A DNA stretch of 64,000 bases. It comes from SIG607 sp045648445 (GTDB lineage: Bacteria > Bacillota > Clostridia > Oscillospirales > Acutalibacteraceae). The notes under the pieces were generated by a model. That model saw only the letters and a program-made list of their open reading frames with translations. It was not told where the DNA came from and did no database searches. Positions 1 to 8,859 of this stretch are shown here, piece after piece. The translations under genes were made by a program, and so were the position numbers. The stretch spans positions 1 through 64,000 of the forward strand of contig JAZRNY010000022.1 of NCBI GenBank assembly GCA_045648445.1, in the 5' to 3' direction. Numbering within the stretch: the stretch's first letter is position 1; the number at the start of each line of letters is the position of its first letter.

Positions 1-107
1 GATGTAATATTACCAAAACTGAAATGGTATTCAGTATCTTTTATTGTTTTTTCATAATCATCAACATTTATTCCCTCGTTAATAGCACCATAGAGAAAAT
101 AGCACAT
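1..107 (-). CDS. Partial hypothetical protein, N-terminus only
   Basis: An open frame starts at an ATG at 107-105 behind a good ribosome site (AAGAGGTGA, 7-8 bases upstream) and runs off the left edge of the window. About 35 residues are visible, beginning MCYFLYGAINEG. This is too little to assign a family. It reads leftward, downstream of the hairpin-chain repeat, and a TATAAT-like sequence lies just upstream around 125-130 (TATAATGG on the minus strand). Function unknown. Confidence 0.6.
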   Translation of the reverse strand, partial: MCYFLYGAINEGINVDDYEKTIKDTEYHFSFGNIT

Positions 108-141
108 AAAATCACCTCTTATCCATTATACAAAAATACAA

Positions 142-366
142 GGTGTTTTTCAAGTGATATTCCGACTGACGTCGGAGTGATATTTTTGATAAATCAAAAG
201 TGATATTGAAACCTATCGGTTTTAGTGATATTTTATTCGCCAATAAACTGCCGAAGGCAATATAACTTGAACGAAGTTCAAATATAACTGCGAAGCAATA
301 CAACTCGCCGCCCGCGAATAAAACCGGCGTTGTATCCTTATGGGTACAACGCCTAAGAAAGGCACC
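142..366. repeat. Chain-of-hairpins repeat, copy 1
   Basis: A non-coding stretch between metH and the left-edge gene is built from short hairpins joined by conserved linkers. Stems seen: TCCGAC/GTCGGA (161-176), TTTTGAT/ATCAAAA (184-199), GAAACC/GGTTTT (208-223), TGCC/GGCA (249-259), TTGAAC/GTTCAA (267-281), TGC/GCA (289-297). The last three are enclosed by TATTCGC (234-240) with GCGAATA (314-320), and a 12-bp hairpin GGCGTTGTA/TACAACGCC closes the 3' side (326-353). The linkers are GTGATATT before the enclosing stem and ATATAA inside it. An outer pairing, 142-151 with 357-366, may close the whole unit. The same architecture with different stem bases recurs at 30554-30900, so structure is conserved more than sequence. 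It lies immediately 3' of metH and could end that transcript. Function unknown. Confidence 0.8.
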
Positions 367-372
367 CCTTTT

Positions 373-2739
373 TTATATTATGCTTTCTGCATAACGAACG
401 CCCTCAAGGGCATCCTTTGCATATTTATCTGCGCCGATTTTATCGGCGTATTCCTGTGTAAGTACCGCGCCGCCTACCATAACAACGCAATCTTTCACGT
501 TTTTATGAATAAGTTTTACGGTTTCTTCCATAAAGGGTACGGTGGTGGTCATAAGGGCGGAAAGTCCGACGATTTTCGCCTTATGCTCTATAACCGCCTC
601 TAAAACCTTTTCGGGAGCAACGTCCTTTCCCAAATCAACTACGCTAAAGCCGTAATTTTCAAGAAGCAATTTCAAAATATTTTTGCCTATATCGTGAATA
701 TCGCCTTTTACGGTAGCAATAACGATTTTTCCCTTATTTTCATTATTTTCGCTTTTAATTGACGCTTTTATAACCTCAAAAGCCGATTTGGCGGCTTCGG
801 CACTAATAAGAAGTGACGGAAGATAGGCTCTTTTTTCTTCGTAGGCTATACCGACTTCGTTAAGGGCAGGAATTATTTTAAAATTTACTATATCAAGGGG
901 ATTTTCGCTTTTAATCAGTTCCTTGGTAATCTCCCCTGCTTTATCCTTAAAGCCCTTTATTATTGCCGTTTTTAATGTCATTTGTCCTTTATCGGCTGCC
1001 ACCTCCTGAACCTTTACTTCACCGCAATTTTTAATATATTCTTCGCAGTTTTCGTCCTGTCCTTTAAGCAGGTTAAAGGCGTAATAGGTGTTCATCATTT
1101 CCTTTGAAAAGGGGTTCATAATAGCCGCGCTAAGTCCGTTTTCAAGGGCAAGCGCAAAAAACGCGCTGTTAATTATATCACGGTTAGGCAAACCGAAAGA
1201 AACGTTAGAAACTCCTAATGAAGTATGGCAACCGCAAGTTTCTTTAATTATTTTTAAAGCCTTTAAGGTTTCTTTGGCAGCATCTTTTTCGGAACTTACG
1301 GTAAGGGCAAGGGTATCAAAAACTATATCGTTTTTACTAATGCCGTATTTTCTTGCTTCTTTTAATATTTTTTTGGCGATTTCAACCCTTTGCTCAGCAG
1401 TTTGGGGAATACCGTTTTCGTCAAGAGTTAAGGCGATAAGAGTACCGCCGTATTTTTTTATAAGCGGAAATACTGCGTCCATACTTTCCTTTTTTCCGTT
1501 AACCGAATTTATAAGGGGTTTACCGTTATAAATTCGCATTGCTTCTTCAAGGGCTATAGGGTCGCTTGTGTCAATCTGCAAAGGCAAATCGGTTACCGCC
1601 TGAAGTTCTTTAATAGTCAACGTCAGCATTTCTTTTTCATCAATTTCGGGCAACCCCACGTTAACGTCTAAAATGTGGACACCCTTTTCTTGCTGAAGTA
1701 CGCCCTCGTTTAAAATATAATCTATTTCGTTGTTTTTTAAAGCCTCTTTAAATCTTTTTTTGCCTGTCGGATTAATCCTTTCGCCAATAAGCAACGGTTT
1801 ATTGCCAAAAAATACGGCATCTAAATAGGAAGTAACTGCCGTGTAATTCTTTTTAGTAATCGGCAACGGCTTTTTATCATTAATTTTTGCCTTTAATTTT
1901 CTGATATATTCGGGGGTTGTTCCGCAACATCCGCCTACACCGCGTACTCCCTTTTCAATTAAAGCGCAAACGCTATCGGCAAACTCATTATCGGTTATAT
2001 TAAATACGGTTTTGCCGTTTTTTACGGTAGGCAAACCTGCGTTAGGCTGAAAAACAACCGGTACCGTTGAATATTTTAAAAGTTCTTCCATAACGGGATA
2101 AAGTTCTTTAGGGCCAAGAGAACAGTTGGCGCCTATCATATCCACCCCTAAAGACGAAAGCATAATAGCCATAGTTTTGGCGGTTGCGCCCGTCATTAGT
2201 TTTTTATCTTCACCGTAAGCGTTGGTAACTACTATTGGCAAATTACTGTTTTCCTTTGCCGCTAAAACTGCCGCCTTTGTTTCATAAGAATCGTTCATGG
2301 TTTCGATTATTATAAGGTCGGCGCCGTATTTTTTGCCCAGTTTAACGGTTTTGGCGAAAATTTCTACCGCCTTTTCAAACTCCAAATCCCCAAGGGGTTT
2401 TATAAGTCTGCCCAAAGGTCCAATATCAAGGGCTACGAATTTTTCATTTTTATTAGTGCTTAGTTTTGCCGCTTCTTTTGCGTTTTTAATGGCTGATTTT
2501 ATTATTTGCTCAAGTTCTTGGTCATTAAATTTAAGGGCAGACGCGCCAAAAGTATTGGCAGTTACAACGTTACTGCCGGCATTAAAATAGTCGGTATGTA
2601 TTTGGATTATAATTTCACCCTTTTGAACATTCCATCTTTCAGGAAGTTCACCCGGCGTAAGACCTTTTTGTTGTAAAAGTGTACCCATTCCGCCGTCAAA
2701 CAGCACTATATTGTCCTTTATAAATTTTTTAAAATTCAT
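373..2739 (-). CDS. metH: Cobalamin-dependent methionine synthase, without reactivation domain
   Basis: Transfers the methyl group of methyltetrahydrofolate to homocysteine through cob(I)alamin in the cytoplasm. Domain order in 788 residues: homocysteine-binding domain (about 1-290) with zinc ligands C206 (GANCSLGP) and C271/C272 (GGCCGTTP); pterin-binding domain (about 300-560) with ERINPTGKKRF; helical cap; C-terminal B12 domain with the base-off motif DIHDIGKN near residue 675. Full-length MetH is about 1,200 residues because it carries a SAM-binding reactivation domain at the end. That domain is absent here and is encoded by the gene immediately upstream, one base away. Fourth gene of the exporter-metF-activation-metH transcript. 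No SAM or B12 riboswitch is visible in the operon leader. Confidence 0.95.
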   Translation of the reverse strand: MNFKKFIKDNIVLFDGGMGTLLQQKGLTPGELPERWNVQKGEIIIQIHTDYFNAGSNVVTANTFGASALKFNDQELEQIIKSAIKNAKEAAKLSTNKNEKFVALDIGPLGRLIKPLGDLEFEKAVEIFAKTVKLGKKYGADLIIIETMNDSYETKAAVLAAKENSNLPIVVTNAYGEDKKLMTGATAKTMAIMLSSLGVDMIGANCSLGPKELYPVMEELLKYSTVPVVFQPNAGLPTVKNGKTVFNITDNEFADSVCALIEKGVRGVGGCCGTTPEYIRKLKAKINDKKPLPITKKNYTAVTSYLDAVFFGNKPLLIGERINPTGKKRFKEALKNNEIDYILNEGVLQQEKGVHILDVNVGLPEIDEKEMLTLTIKELQAVTDLPLQIDTSDPIALEEAMRIYNGKPLINSVNGKKESMDAVFPLIKKYGGTLIALTLDENGIPQTAEQRVEIAKKILKEARKYGISKNDIVFDTLALTVSSEKDAAKETLKALKIIKETCGCHTSLGVSNVSFGLPNRDIINSAFFALALENGLSAAIMNPFSKEMMNTYYAFNLLKGQDENCEEYIKNCGEVKVQEVAADKGQMTLKTAIIKGFKDKAGEITKELIKSENPLDIVNFKIIPALNEVGIAYEEKRAYLPSLLISAEAAKSAFEVIKASIKSENNENKGKIVIATVKGDIHDIGKNILKLLLENYGFSVVDLGKDVAPEKVLEAVIEHKAKIVGLSALMTTTVPFMEETVKLIHKNVKDCVVMVGGAVLTQEYADKIGADKYAKDALEGVRYAESII

Positions 2740-2740
2740 A

Positions 2741-3316
2741 TTATACTATCCCCATAAACGCCGTTACTGATTTGCCAGGCGACATTGTTTGACTTTCATT
2801 TAAAGTAAGACCTATATATTTATTAGGGTTTAAAAGGCCGAAAATCTGCTTTTGGATTTCAAGCGTTAAATCTCCGTACCCTGCGCTAAAACGAGGCGAA
2901 GTTTTAAGGTTTAAACTTTTGACAAATTCATCGCATAGCGCTTCTATTCGCTCGGTGGCAAATGCATCAATTAAAAGCGCTTTTGACGGAGAAATTCGGC
3001 TGTATTTATTAATAAGTCGGTCAATTTTTGCGCCAAGAGTAGCGGCAAATATTACTGCCTCGCTAGATTTAGAAAGGTTTTTGCTTAAATCTTTGCTTTT
3101 AAAAGAAAAAAACGGAAAGACACACAAATCGTCCCTTGTTTCTACCGGTACTACCGTATAGCAAACTTTATATTCTATTTGATTTTGGCAATCGGTTATA
3201 ACCTCGTCCAACAGTTTTGAAATATCGTCAGACGGATTTTTCACCTTTGCGTATCGCAGTATTTCTTTTTTATTTACGGGTGGGGCCGTAAAAGTTTTTA
3301 CGTTTATTTCGTACAT
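2741..3316 (-). CDS. Stand-alone methionine synthase activation-domain protein
   Basis: A 191-residue protein that resembles the C-terminal activation domain of MetH (Met_synt_B12 family), with the late motif SAGYGDLTLEIQKQIF, which matches the RxSxGYxD-type SAM-binding region of that domain (here RFSAGYGD). Its expected role is reductive remethylation of oxidised cob(II)alamin using SAM, acting in trans on the neighbouring metH product, which lacks this domain. Its start overlaps the last 13 bases of metF, and metH begins one base after its stop. Tight coupling and complementary domains make the assignment strong. Split MetH proteins are known in Clostridia and some other bacteria. Confidence 0.88.
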   Translation of the reverse strand: MYEINVKTFTAPPVNKKEILRYAKVKNPSDDISKLLDEVITDCQNQIEYKVCYTVVPVETRDDLCVFPFFSFKSKDLSKNLSKSSEAVIFAATLGAKIDRLINKYSRISPSKALLIDAFATERIEALCDEFVKSLNLKTSPRFSAGYGDLTLEIQKQIFGLLNPNKYIGLTLNESQTMSPGKSVTAFMGIV

Positions 3317-4185
3317 AAATCTAATATTTCACTTAAATTACTTTGTATTTTTTTGGCGACGGTCGGCTTATTCATAGAATAAACGTGTACTGCGTTTATG
3401 CCGTTTGCAAAAAGGTCGATTATCTGGTCGGTGGCATAGGCAATACCTGCTTGCATCATAGCGGCAGGGCTTTCACCGAAGCGGTCAACAAGACTTTTAA
3501 AACGTTGAGGCACAAAGGAACCCGAAAGTTTTATAGCTCTTTCAAGTTGATTGGCCGCCGTAATTGGCATAATTCCCGCAACGACCGGCACGGTAATTCC
3601 CGCTTCCCTTATTTTATAAAGGAAGTTATAGAATAAATTATTATCAAAAAACATCTGCGTGGTTAAGAAATCACAGCCTGCGTCAACCTTTTCTTTAAGA
3701 TATTTTATATCTTCCTTTTGGTTGATGCTTTCAACGTGAATTTCGGGATAACACGCGCCGCCCACACAAAAATCACCCGACGCTTTAAGTTCCCTTACTA
3801 AATCTACGGCGTATTTATATTCCCAGTTGCTTTTATCGTCGTTTTTCATATCTTCGGGAATGTCGCCCCTAAGAGCCATTACGTTATTTATACCTGCCGC
3901 TTTAATTTCGTTAATGCGTTCCTTTATGGACTGCTTGGTCGCGCCAACACAGGTTAAATGTTCAAGCGCAATTACACCCTGTTTTTTTAAATTTTCGGCA
4001 ACCGAAAGGGTATAACGTCCCCCCTGTCCCCCTGCGCCGTAGGTGACGCTCATATAAGAGGGATTAAGCTTTGCTATTTCCTCGGTAGCGGTTTTTACGC
4101 TTTCAAATGCCGTTTCGTTTTTGGGAGGGAAAACCTCGAAGGATAACGACGGTTTATCAGCATTAATTACATCTGTTATTTTCAT
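3304..4185 (-). CDS. metF: Methylenetetrahydrofolate reductase
   Basis: A 293-residue TIM-barrel flavoprotein of the MTHFR family that reduces 5,10-methylene-THF to 5-methyl-THF, the methyl donor for the adjacent methionine synthase. Family landmarks are present: SFEVFPPKNE near the N-terminus with the catalytic Glu, SVTYGAGG, HLTCVG, the ALRGD loop, and TTQMFFDNN. Length fits the bacterial enzyme. It follows the ABC exporter gene by 10 bases and overlaps the activation-domain gene, so all four are probably co-transcribed from the promoter at 5934-5962. Confidence 0.95.
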   Translation of the reverse strand: MKITDVINADKPSLSFEVFPPKNETAFESVKTATEEIAKLNPSYMSVTYGAGGQGGRYTLSVAENLKKQGVIALEHLTCVGATKQSIKERINEIKAAGINNVMALRGDIPEDMKNDDKSNWEYKYAVDLVRELKASGDFCVGGACYPEIHVESINQKEDIKYLKEKVDAGCDFLTTQMFFDNNLFYNFLYKIREAGITVPVVAGIMPITAANQLERAIKLSGSFVPQRFKSLVDRFGESPAAMMQAGIAYATDQIIDLFANGINAVHVYSMNKPTVAKKIQSNLSEILDLCTK

Positions 4186-4195
4186 AATGTCACTC

Positions 4196-5908
4196 CTATC
4201 TGAGCTGTAATGAATATAAATCCTTATAGGTGCCTTCTTCTTTTAAAAGTTCTTCGTGGGTGCCCTTTTGGGTCACCTTTCCGTCGTCGATTACCGCTAT
4301 GGTATCGGCGCTTCTTATTGTAGAAAGTCTATGGGCGACAACTATGGTAGTTCTGCCCTTGCAAAGCTCGTCCAGAGCGTTTTGAATTAAAATTTCGGTG
4401 GTATTGTCAAGGGCGCTGGTGGCTTCGTCAAGAATAAGCACCTTGGGGTTTTTAAGAAAAACTCTGGCTATACTTATTCTCTGCTTTTGTCCGCCCGAAA
4501 GGCGAACTCCTCTTTCGCCTATTTCGGTATCGTAACCTTTTTCTAAAGTTTTAACAAATTCGTGAATATTAGCGCGTTTTGCCGCCTCTATCATTTCTTC
4601 TTCGGTTGCGTTCAGATTACCGTACATAATATTTTCTCTAATTGTACCCGAAAAAAGAAATACGTCCTGCTGAACAATGCCTATATTATTTCTTAAACTG
4701 TCAAAGGTAATGTCATTGACGTTTATTCCGTCAAAAAGCACTTCGCCTTCTTGCACCCTGTAAAAATTAGGAATAAGATGGCAAATGGTGGTTTTTCCTC
4801 CACCCGAATGGCCCACAATGGCAAATTTTTCACCCTCGTTAACCTTAAATGAAATATTACGTAAAACGTCGCCGTCTTCGGTACCGTACGAAAAGGTAAC
4901 GTTTTTAAACTCAATTTCGCCCTTTACGTTATTAATGGGCTGCGCGTTTTGATTTTCCTTTTCAGGTTCTTCATTCATAATTTCAAGAAAACGAGAAAAG
5001 CCCGAAACACCGTTTTGGTACTGCTCCATAAAACCTATAAGTTGGGTTACGGGATTTATAAAAATATTAACCGACACTATAAAGGTTGAATAATCACCAA
5101 AATCAATTTTACCTGCATAAAGGAAAAGACCGCCTGCAATTATAATTATTACGTTAAAAACGTCGGTAATAAAGGTTGAGGAAGAATGAAACTGCGCCAT
5201 TGCCTTATAGGATTTATGACAAGCCTTAACAAAAAGATTGTTATTTTCCTCAAACTTTTCCATTTCCCTTTTACTGCCCGAAAAGGCCTTTGTTACCCTT
5301 ATTCCTGTAATACTGCTTTCGGTGGCAGAGTTTATACCGGCAGTTGTTATTCTGCGTTCTTTAAACGCTTCTTTCATTTTTTGTCGCAAAACGGCAGAAA
5401 CGAAAATAAGAAAAGGTACGCAAGCAAAAATTATAAGTGTTAAATAAAGATTTATGGTAGCAAGATAAATAAATGAACCTATTACCGTAAGACTGCTTAT
5501 AATTAAATTTTCGGGGCCGTGGTGGGCAAGTTCAACCACGTCGAAAAGGTCGTTGCTTATACGAGATATTAAATCGCCCGTTTCGGTATTATCGTAATAT
5601 GAAAAGGGCAATTTTTGAAGATGACTGAACATATCGCTTCGCATTTTTGCCTGCATACGAGTACCGATAAGATGTCCGTAATACTGCACGAAGTATCTTA
5701 GAAAAGTACGTAAAATATAAAGGAACAACACAAAAAGTCCTGCAAAAACAATAGACTTATAAAGTTTATTCGGTATAAGTTTATTAAGCATTATATTGGT
5801 TATAACGGGATAGGTAAGACCTATAAGGGATATAAAAAGCGACGCTATCATATCAAGCACAAAAAGTTTTGTATGAGGTTTATAGTAACTTAAAAACTTC
5901 TTTAACAT
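4196..5908 (-). CDS. ABC transporter, fused permease and ATPase (MsbA/LmrA type)
   Basis: A 570-residue half-transporter of the lipid and multidrug exporter type. An N-terminal six-helix membrane domain (about 1-310) is followed by an ATPase domain with Walker A GHSGGGKTT, signature LSGGQKQR, Walker B VLILDEATSALD and the switch histidine in VVAHRLST. It would act as a homodimer in the cytoplasmic membrane. Substrate cannot be read from sequence. It is the first gene of the metF/metH transcript, which is an unusual partner for methyl-cycle genes and may be only positional. The start ATG follows AGGAAGGTG. Confidence 0.9.
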   Translation of the reverse strand: MLKKFLSYYKPHTKLFVLDMIASLFISLIGLTYPVITNIMLNKLIPNKLYKSIVFAGLFVLFLYILRTFLRYFVQYYGHLIGTRMQAKMRSDMFSHLQKLPFSYYDNTETGDLISRISNDLFDVVELAHHGPENLIISSLTVIGSFIYLATINLYLTLIIFACVPFLIFVSAVLRQKMKEAFKERRITTAGINSATESSITGIRVTKAFSGSKREMEKFEENNNLFVKACHKSYKAMAQFHSSSTFITDVFNVIIIIAGGLFLYAGKIDFGDYSTFIVSVNIFINPVTQLIGFMEQYQNGVSGFSRFLEIMNEEPEKENQNAQPINNVKGEIEFKNVTFSYGTEDGDVLRNISFKVNEGEKFAIVGHSGGGKTTICHLIPNFYRVQEGEVLFDGINVNDITFDSLRNNIGIVQQDVFLFSGTIRENIMYGNLNATEEEMIEAAKRANIHEFVKTLEKGYDTEIGERGVRLSGGQKQRISIARVFLKNPKVLILDEATSALDNTTEILIQNALDELCKGRTTIVVAHRLSTIRSADTIAVIDDGKVTQKGTHEELLKEEGTYKDLYSLQLR

Positions 5909-5933
5909 TCATTACACCTTCCTACTCTGTTTA

Positions 5934-5962
5934 AGTATAGCATAAAAAAAGCGTTTATTCAA
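5934..5962 (-). promoter_or_regulatory. Promoter for the ABC exporter-metF-metH operon
   Basis: On the minus strand TTGAAT (5962-5957) and TATACT (5939-5934) are separated by 17 bp, with an extended -10 TG. It stands back to back with the tyrS promoter, the two -35 boxes being 8 bp apart. The leader is only about 20 bases, leaving no room for a riboswitch. Confidence 0.75.
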
Positions 5963-5970
5963 CAATTCGG

Positions 5971-5999
5971 TTGACAAAAACCTTTTAATGATATATAAT
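5971..5999 (+). promoter_or_regulatory. Promoter of the tyrS T-box leader
   Basis: A perfect consensus promoter: TTGACA (5971-5976), 17 bp, TATAAT (5994-5999). Transcription should begin near 6007 and read through the T-box leader into tyrS. Confidence 0.9.
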
Positions 6000-6006
6000 T
6001 TTAGTG

Positions 6007-6240
6007 ATATTTAAAGGCGTTGACAAAAGAAAAGTAGCAAACCGCTTTTTACTCAGAGAGGCTCCGTTTGGTGAAAGGGGCTGTAAAAACCTTTTGTGAA
6101 TACACTTTTTAAGCCGTGAAAACCGCGTTATGCCCGTTAAAGCATAGTGTTTTTAACACACCGAGGTATGCTTATGCATATAAATAGAGGTGGTACCGCG
6201 AACTTTCGCCCTCTGTCTTTTGACAGAGGATTTTTTTATT
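6007..6240 (+). promoter_or_regulatory. T-box leader, tyrosine specifier
   Basis: A leader RNA that senses uncharged tRNA-Tyr. The T-box sequence AGGTGGTACCGCG lies at 6188-6200. Stem I features include AGAGAG and the distal GTTTGGTGAAA loop around 6055-6075. The specifier codon is UAC (6101-6103) in the context GAA-UAC-AC, followed by a purine as usual. The antiterminator competes with the terminator at 6210-6237. Low charged tRNA-Tyr should allow read-through into tyrS. Confidence 0.93.
6210..6240 (+). terminator. Regulated terminator of the tyrS T-box
   Basis: CCTCTGTC (6210-6217) pairs with GACAGAGG (6222-6229) around a TTTT loop, followed by a T tract. It is the terminator conformation of the T-box switch. 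Confidence 0.9.
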
Positions 6241-6256
6241 TTTTGGAGGAAAAAAT

Positions 6257-7477
6257 ATGGGAATTTATGAAGAATTAGTTGCCCGCGGTCTTATTGCTCA
6301 GGTAACCAACGAAAGCGAAATCAGAGAAATGATAAACAGTGGAAAGGCAACCTTTTATATAGGTTTTGACTGTACCGCAGACAGCCTTACCGCAGGTCAC
6401 TTTATGGCGCTTACCCTTATGAAGCGTTTACAGATGGCAGGTAATAAACCCGTTGCCCTTATAGGTGGCGGTACTACCATGATAGGTGATCCTTCCGGCA
6501 GAACCGATATGAGAAAAATGCTTACCAAAGAAGACATTGAACACAATGCAGAATGTTTTAAACGTCAGATGGAGCGTTTTATTGAATTCGGCGAAGGCAA
6601 AGCAAAAATGGTTAACAATGCCGATTGGCTTTTAAATCTTAATTACGTTGATTTACTTCGTGAAGTCGGCGCTTGTTTCTCGGTAAACAATATGCTTCGC
6701 GCTGAATGCTATAAGCAGAGAATGGAAAAAGGTCTTTCCTTCCTTGAATTTAACTATATGATTATGCAAAGTTACGACTTCTACCATCTCTATCAGCACT
6801 ACGGCTGTAATATGCAGTTCGGCGGTGTCGACCAATGGAGTAATATGCTTGGCGGTACCGAACTTATAAGAAGAAAACTCGGTAAAGATGCCCACGCTAT
6901 GACCATTACACTTCTTACCGACTCTCAGGGCAAGAAAATGGGCAAAACCGCAGGCAACGCAGTATGGCTTGACGCTAACAAAACTTCTCCTTATGAATTT
7001 TTCCAGTACTGGAGAAACGTTGCCGACAGCGACGTACTTAAGTGTATTCGTATGCTTACATTCTTACCTCTTGAACAGATTGATGAAATGGACAAGTGGG
7101 AAGGAAGCGAACTTAACAAGGCTAAAGAAATTCTTGCTTACGAACTTACAAAACTGGTTCACGGTGAAGAGGAAGCAGAAAAGGCTTTGGCTGCTGCAAA
7201 AAATATTTTTGCAGGTGGAAAAGACTCTGCAGATATGCCTACCGTAACACTTTCGGAAGACGATTTGGGTGAAAACGGTATCGGTATTCTCGATATAATG
7301 GTAAAAAGCGGTCTTTGCGGTTCTAAGAGTGAAGCAAGAACCTTGGTTACTCAGGGCGGTGTTAGTGTAAATGAAGAAAAACTCACCGTACCTGCCACCT
7401 TCTATACTAAAGAACAACTCAGCGCAGGTCTTTTAATCCAGAAAGGTAAAAAGAAATTTATTAAAGTAAATATTTAA
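6257..7477 (+). CDS. tyrS: Tyrosyl-tRNA synthetase
   Basis: A class I aminoacyl-tRNA synthetase of 406 residues that charges tRNA-Tyr. The Rossmann domain carries the HIGH-equivalent GHFMALTLMKRL and the KMSKS-equivalent KMGKTAGN. The tyrosine pocket region LNYVDLLREVG and the motif FGGVDQWSN are typical of TyrS. A C-terminal S4-like RNA-binding domain (GILDIMVKSGLCGSKSEAR) completes the protein. The ATG follows GGAGG by 8 bases. Single-gene transcript controlled by the T-box upstream and ended by the hairpin at 7488-7508. Confidence 0.97.
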   Translation: MGIYEELVARGLIAQVTNESEIREMINSGKATFYIGFDCTADSLTAGHFMALTLMKRLQMAGNKPVALIGGGTTMIGDPSGRTDMRKMLTKEDIEHNAECFKRQMERFIEFGEGKAKMVNNADWLLNLNYVDLLREVGACFSVNNMLRAECYKQRMEKGLSFLEFNYMIMQSYDFYHLYQHYGCNMQFGGVDQWSNMLGGTELIRRKLGKDAHAMTITLLTDSQGKKMGKTAGNAVWLDANKTSPYEFFQYWRNVADSDVLKCIRMLTFLPLEQIDEMDKWEGSELNKAKEILAYELTKLVHGEEEAEKALAAAKNIFAGGKDSADMPTVTLSEDDLGENGIGILDIMVKSGLCGSKSEARTLVTQGGVSVNEEKLTVPATFYTKEQLSAGLLIQKGKKKFIKVNI

Positions 7478-7482
7478 TGAGT

Positions 7483-7513
7483 AAAAAAACGCAGGTAAAA
7501 CCTGCGTTTTTTG
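7483..7513. terminator. Bidirectional terminator between tyrS and the CapA-like gene
   Basis: AACGCAGG (7488-7495) and CCTGCGTT (7501-7508) form an 8-bp stem flanked by an A tract on the left and a T tract on the right. It can end both the rightward tyrS transcript and the leftward envelope operon. Confidence 0.88.
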
Positions 7514-8845
7514 TTATTCATTAAGACCTGAGGTTTGTTTAAATCTTACCTCGCAGCCCAAATACTGCTGACATTCGGTAAGTCCCTTTGCTACAATATC
7601 CTTTGTTCGTTTATAGGAATTTTTACCCGTAGACGAAGAAAGACCCTTATTGTAAAATGCATTTTCGTCGGGCAGAGCGTGAAGAATATATTCTGCGTTA
7701 CTTCCGCTTCCCTTTTTTTGTACCCAAGCGGGAATAATATCAACACCGCTAAGCACTACCTTGCCGTCACTATACTTATCAAAGGTATAGTAGAAAAGCA
7801 TACCGTCTTCGGTGTGTCCTGTAGGACAGTCGGAATACAGTTGGTCAAGTCGCTGATTTGAAACGGAGTTGCCCATAGAGTAAAGACAAACCGTTTTACG
7901 AGTGCCGTCGGTAGAGGTTAAAAGTTCAACAGGCTGAATAACGTGAGGGTGGCCTCCTACGATTACGTCAACCCCAAGGTCGCAAAGTTTTTGCGCAATT
8001 TGTTCTTGCCAACGGTTTTGTTCTGTTTGATATTCGTTGCCCCAGTGCATATAAAATACTATAGCCTCGGCGCCGCTATTCTTCATATCCTTTATAACGT
8101 TTTCGGCCTCGATATAAAATTCATCCAGTCTTTCATAGCAAAAAGAAGCAAGCAAGGGAGCAGCCTCGCTGTTTACAATTCTGCCGTTTATGGATTTACT
8201 GCCACCGCCCTGATAAACGTTTTCGTAGGTATAGCACGCCATACCGATTTTAATATTATTTACGTCCTTTACGGTATAAAGAGATTGGTCAACGCTTTCT
8301 CTTGTTCCGATAAAGGGCATATTTTTTTCCTTTAAAACACTTGCGGTACGTTTAAGACCAAAAAGTCCCGTATCGTAACAATGGTTATTTGACGTAAGAA
8401 GCATATCTATTCCTGCCGCTTTTAAATGGTCAATAAGGTCATCGGGAGTATTAAAAGCCGGATAACCGCGATAGTTTCCCGATTCTTTGCCGCCAAGGGT
8501 TACTTCAAGGTTTGCTATGGCAAGGTCAGCATCGTTAAAATACGATGAAACCTCTCTGTAAAGCGGTGAAAAATCATAACCGTCGCTTTCCTTTGTTGCC
8601 GTCAACAAAGGAGAATGTATAAGAATATCCCCCGTATTAACCACCTTTGCAGATGATACCACGTAAGGTTCTTCAGGTTCGCTTGACTGGTTACCCTTAT
8701 CAATTGATAAATCTTCGCCACCCGAACCAATAAGTTTACTTATACCGCAACCGGCAAGAGAAATTATAAGACAAAGTACACTTGCGCAAAGGCACAAGAA
8801 CAAATTACGTCTTAAAATTTTTTGCTTTCTTGTCAACTTCCCCAT
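7514..8845 (-). CDS. CapA-family metallophosphatase-like envelope protein
   Basis: A 443-residue protein with one N-terminal membrane helix (about 15-35) and an extracellular PGA_cap (CapA) domain. Metal-site motifs are visible: NTGDILIH, the NLEVTLGG region, SNNHCYDTG, HWGNEY and GGHPHVIQP. CapA proteins are calcineurin-like and take part in poly-gamma-glutamate capsule assembly, but many anaerobes carry orphan CapA-like proteins without capBC, as here. It is the last gene of a three-gene envelope operon beginning at 11136. The actual substrate is unknown. Confidence 0.85.
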   Translation of the reverse strand: MGKLTRKQKILRRNLFLCLCASVLCLIISLAGCGISKLIGSGGEDLSIDKGNQSSEPEEPYVVSSAKVVNTGDILIHSPLLTATKESDGYDFSPLYREVSSYFNDADLAIANLEVTLGGKESGNYRGYPAFNTPDDLIDHLKAAGIDMLLTSNNHCYDTGLFGLKRTASVLKEKNMPFIGTRESVDQSLYTVKDVNNIKIGMACYTYENVYQGGGSKSINGRIVNSEAAPLLASFCYERLDEFYIEAENVIKDMKNSGAEAIVFYMHWGNEYQTEQNRWQEQIAQKLCDLGVDVIVGGHPHVIQPVELLTSTDGTRKTVCLYSMGNSVSNQRLDQLYSDCPTGHTEDGMLFYYTFDKYSDGKVVLSGVDIIPAWVQKKGSGSNAEYILHALPDENAFYNKGLSSSTGKNSYKRTKDIVAKGLTECQQYLGCEVRFKQTSGLNE

Positions 8846-8859
8846 TTTTATATCCCCTG

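Noticed and set aside
142..353. Regularly spaced short repeats that could suggest a CRISPR array
   Set aside because: The conserved parts are 8-9 base linkers and the parts between are palindromes of 10-18 bases, not unique spacers; no cas gene is nearby.
5909..5933. SAM or cobalamin riboswitch ahead of the metF/metH operon
   Set aside because: The predicted leader is only about 20 bases and contains no conserved riboswitch core.
6000..6013. Match to the hairpin-element linker (TTTTAGTGATATTT) at the tyrS start site
   Set aside because: Only 14 A/T-rich bases match, without adjoining hairpins; chance is likely.
7514..8845. Poly-gamma-glutamate capsule locus
   Set aside because: Only a CapA-like gene is present; capB and capC are absent from the window.
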